Shown: piece after piece, positions 5,788 through 7,126 of the stretch | Position numbering within the stretch: position 1 is the stretch's first letter | How the letters are laid out: each line of letters opens with the position of its first letter | NCBI GenBank assembly: GCA_031270925.1 | Contig: JAISWY010000364.1 | Coordinates: 1-7,126 of the forward strand | Length of the DNA: 7,126 nt | Source: Candidatus Symbiothrix sp. | GTDB lineage: Bacteria > Bacteroidota > Bacteroidia > Bacteroidales > Azobacteroidaceae | Direction of reading: 5' to 3' | Position numbers and translations under genes: made by a program | Notes under the pieces: model-generated | Databases searched by the model: none | The model's input: the letters and a program-made list of their open reading frames with translations, nothing else | What the model was told of the DNA's origin: nothing

Positions 5788-6976
5788 ATTCCTTGATTTT
5801 ACGGTAAAGCGTTCGTTCCGAAATTTTCAAATCCTGAGCGGCATTGCGCCGTTTGCCTTTGTGTCGCGCTAAGGATTGGATAATCAGTTCCTTTTCTACA
5901 TCTTCGAGCGATCGCGGCCGTTCGGGTTCTTTCTCTTCCGAAACTTCGGCGTATTGCACAGGCTCTTCTTCGTGATGCACTGTGTAAGTTACCGGTGGCG
6001 TTTGCGGCACGTTGAAAATGGATTCGTCGTAATTTGTATTCGTGTTTACCAAGCCGGGAACCAACTTTTTCAAATCGTTGATGTCTTTTTTCATATCGTA
6101 CAATATCTTGTACAATATTTCGCGCTCGTTAGCAAATGATTGATTATCGGACTCATGCGGAATGATCGCCGGCAACTGTTCCATATTGGGCGCCGAAAGA
6201 TAGGTTTTCAAACATTCGGCTGTGATTTCGCGTTCACGTTCGAAAATAGACATTCGTTCGGTGATATTTCTCAATTCGCGCACATTGCCCGGCCAGCGGT
6301 ATTTAATTAATACTTCTTTGGCTCCGGGTGTTAATTGCAAAGCCGGCATCCGGTATTTTTCGGAAAAATCGGATGCAAATTTCCTGAATAACAGGAAAAT
6401 ATCTTCCCGTCGCTCGCGTAATGATGGAACGGAAATCGGCACGGTATTCAAGCGGTAATACAAATCTTCGCGGAATTTACCGTTGCGAATAGCGCGTACA
6501 AAATCAATATTCGTTGCTGCAACTACTCGTACATCGGTTTTCAGCACTTTGGCCGAGCCAACTTTCATAAATTCGCCGTTTTCCAATACGCGCAACAATC
6601 GAGCTTGGGTGGCTATCGGCAATTCGCCCACTTCATCCAAGAAGATGGTACCTTTGTCGGCCACTTCAAAATAGCCTTTGCGATCGGCCAAAGCGCCTGT
6701 GAATGAGCCTTTTTCGTGTCCGAACAGTTCCGAATCGACGGTTCCTTCGGGAATGGCGCCGCAATTGACGGCGATATACGGTCCATGCTTACGGGCGCTG
6801 TTTTGATGAATGATTTGCGGAAACGATTCCTTGCCCACGCCGCTTTCACCGGTAATCAAAACGGTTAAATCGGTGGGCGCAATTTGCAGGGCTTTTTTGA
6901 TTTCGCGATTCAGGAAAGGATTGTTCCCGATAATTCCGAACCGTTGCTTAATTGACTGTATTTCAGGTATTACCAT
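5774..6976 (-). CDS. Sigma-54-dependent transcriptional activator without sensor domain
   Basis: A 400-residue bacterial enhancer-binding protein. The AAA+ domain starts almost at the N-terminus (about 14-255). It has Walker A GESGVGKE (43-50), the sigma-54 contact loop as GSFTGA (90-95), a common variant of GAFTGA, Walker B TIFLDEVGEL (110-119), sensor I VAATN (152-156), REDLYYRL (169-176) and sensor II WPGNVREL (228-235). A linker of about 100 residues follows (260-358), with a possible short coiled coil (286-306) and an acidic stretch. A Fis-type helix-turn-helix closes the protein (359-399, NAAQDLKISERTLYRKIKEYG). There is no receiver, GAF or PAS domain, so activity is probably set by expression level or a partner protein. 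It would remodel RNA polymerase-RpoN at -24/-12 promoters; its targets are unknown. It starts 3 bases after thrA and overlaps lptE by 14 bases. Confidence 0.95.
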   Translation of the reverse strand: MVIPEIQSIKQRFGIIGNNPFLNREIKKALQIAPTDLTVLITGESGVGKESFPQIIHQNSARKHGPYIAVNCGAIPEGTVDSELFGHEKGSFTGALADRKGYFEVADKGTIFLDEVGELPIATQARLLRVLENGEFMKVGSAKVLKTDVRVVAATNIDFVRAIRNGKFREDLYYRLNTVPISVPSLRERREDIFLLFRKFASDFSEKYRMPALQLTPGAKEVLIKYRWPGNVRELRNITERMSIFEREREITAECLKTYLSAPNMEQLPAIIPHESDNQSFANEREILYKILYDMKKDINDLKKLVPGLVNTNTNYDESIFNVPQTPPVTYTVHHEEEPVQYAEVSEEKEPERPRSLEDVEKELIIQSLARHKGKRRNAAQDLKISERTLYRKIKEYGLE

Positions 6977-6979
6977 AAT

Positions 6980-7126
6980 TTATCGAATGTTTGCAATACT
7001 GATAATATCCGAAAATACACCGGCGGCCGTTACCGAAGCCCCAGCTCCGTATCCTTTGATAATCATCGGATATTCGTTGTATCGTTCGGTGGTAATCATA
7101 ATAATATTGTTGCTGCCTTCCAATTC
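6980..7126 (-). CDS. thrA: Bifunctional aspartate kinase/homoserine dehydrogenase, C-terminal end only
   Basis: The last 48 codons and a TAA (6980-6982) of a gene that begins beyond the right edge. The translated end contains [20 protein letters not shown] and then [17 protein letters not shown]. The '[20 protein letters not shown]' block is the conserved C-terminus of homoserine dehydrogenase fused to aspartate kinase (ThrA/MetL type). The enzyme carries out the first and third steps from aspartate toward threonine and methionine. A stand-alone homoserine dehydrogenase cannot be excluded, because the kinase half is not visible, but Bacteroidota ThrA proteins commonly end in the same ISIANIR-like tail. 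The next gene starts 3 bases downstream, which suggests cotranscription. Confidence 0.85.
   Translation of the reverse strand, partial: ELEGSNNIIMITTERYNEYPMIIKGYGAGASVTAAGVFSDIISIANIR

Noticed and set aside
6098..6118. Direct repeat GTACAATAT twice with 12-base periodicity inside the sigma-54 activator gene
   Set aside because: It encodes ILYKILYD in a probable coiled-coil segment. The repetition is explained by the protein sequence and is too short to be meaningful DNA structure.
1..7126. CRISPR arrays, tRNA or rRNA genes, integrases or defence genes
   Set aside because: None was found on reading both strands. The only repeats are those listed, and nearly all bases belong to ordinary genes.

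Overview
The window comes from a member of the phylum Bacteroidota, most likely the order Bacteroidales. Four things point there: the C-terminal tail of a SusD/RagB-type glycan-binding lipoprotein, a Bacteroidota-type LptE, A-rich leaders without Shine-Dalgarno sequences, and a block in which a sigma-54 activator, lptE, a TPR protein and secG follow one another. No phage, plasmid, CRISPR or RNA gene was recognised, and almost all of the window is coding.

Left part (1-2216, plus strand): the last 45 codons of a SusD-family gene are followed after 18 bases by a complete gene for an exported FAD-dependent oxidoreductase carrying a C-terminal golvesin/xanthan-lyase-type beta domain. This looks like the tail end of a polysaccharide utilisation locus (PUL). 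The oxidoreductase gene ends inside a long imperfect palindrome (2198-2268), which appears to have replaced its natural 3' end and sits in the gap between the two convergent gene sets.

Right part (2302-7126, minus strand): six genes run leftward with gaps of 30 bases or less and one overlap: thrA (3' end only), a sensor-less sigma-54 enhancer-binding protein, lptE, a TPR-containing hypothetical protein, secG and dnaX. They are probably one transcript. It joins amino-acid synthesis, LPS transport to the outer membrane, the Sec translocon and the replicative clamp loader.

The gene content is ordinary core genome next to a PUL, and I see no new defence or mobile system. The most interesting signals are small. 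(1) An uninterrupted A10 run in dnaX, just after the clamp-loader domains, has immediate stops in both alternative frames and a small downstream hairpin; this is a strong candidate for slippage that makes a short gamma subunit. (2) The signal peptide of lptE is written almost entirely in copies of a short repeat, in both orientations, which form a perfect 17-bp hairpin early in the coding region. (3) The palindromic element described above lies at the end of the oxidoreductase gene.
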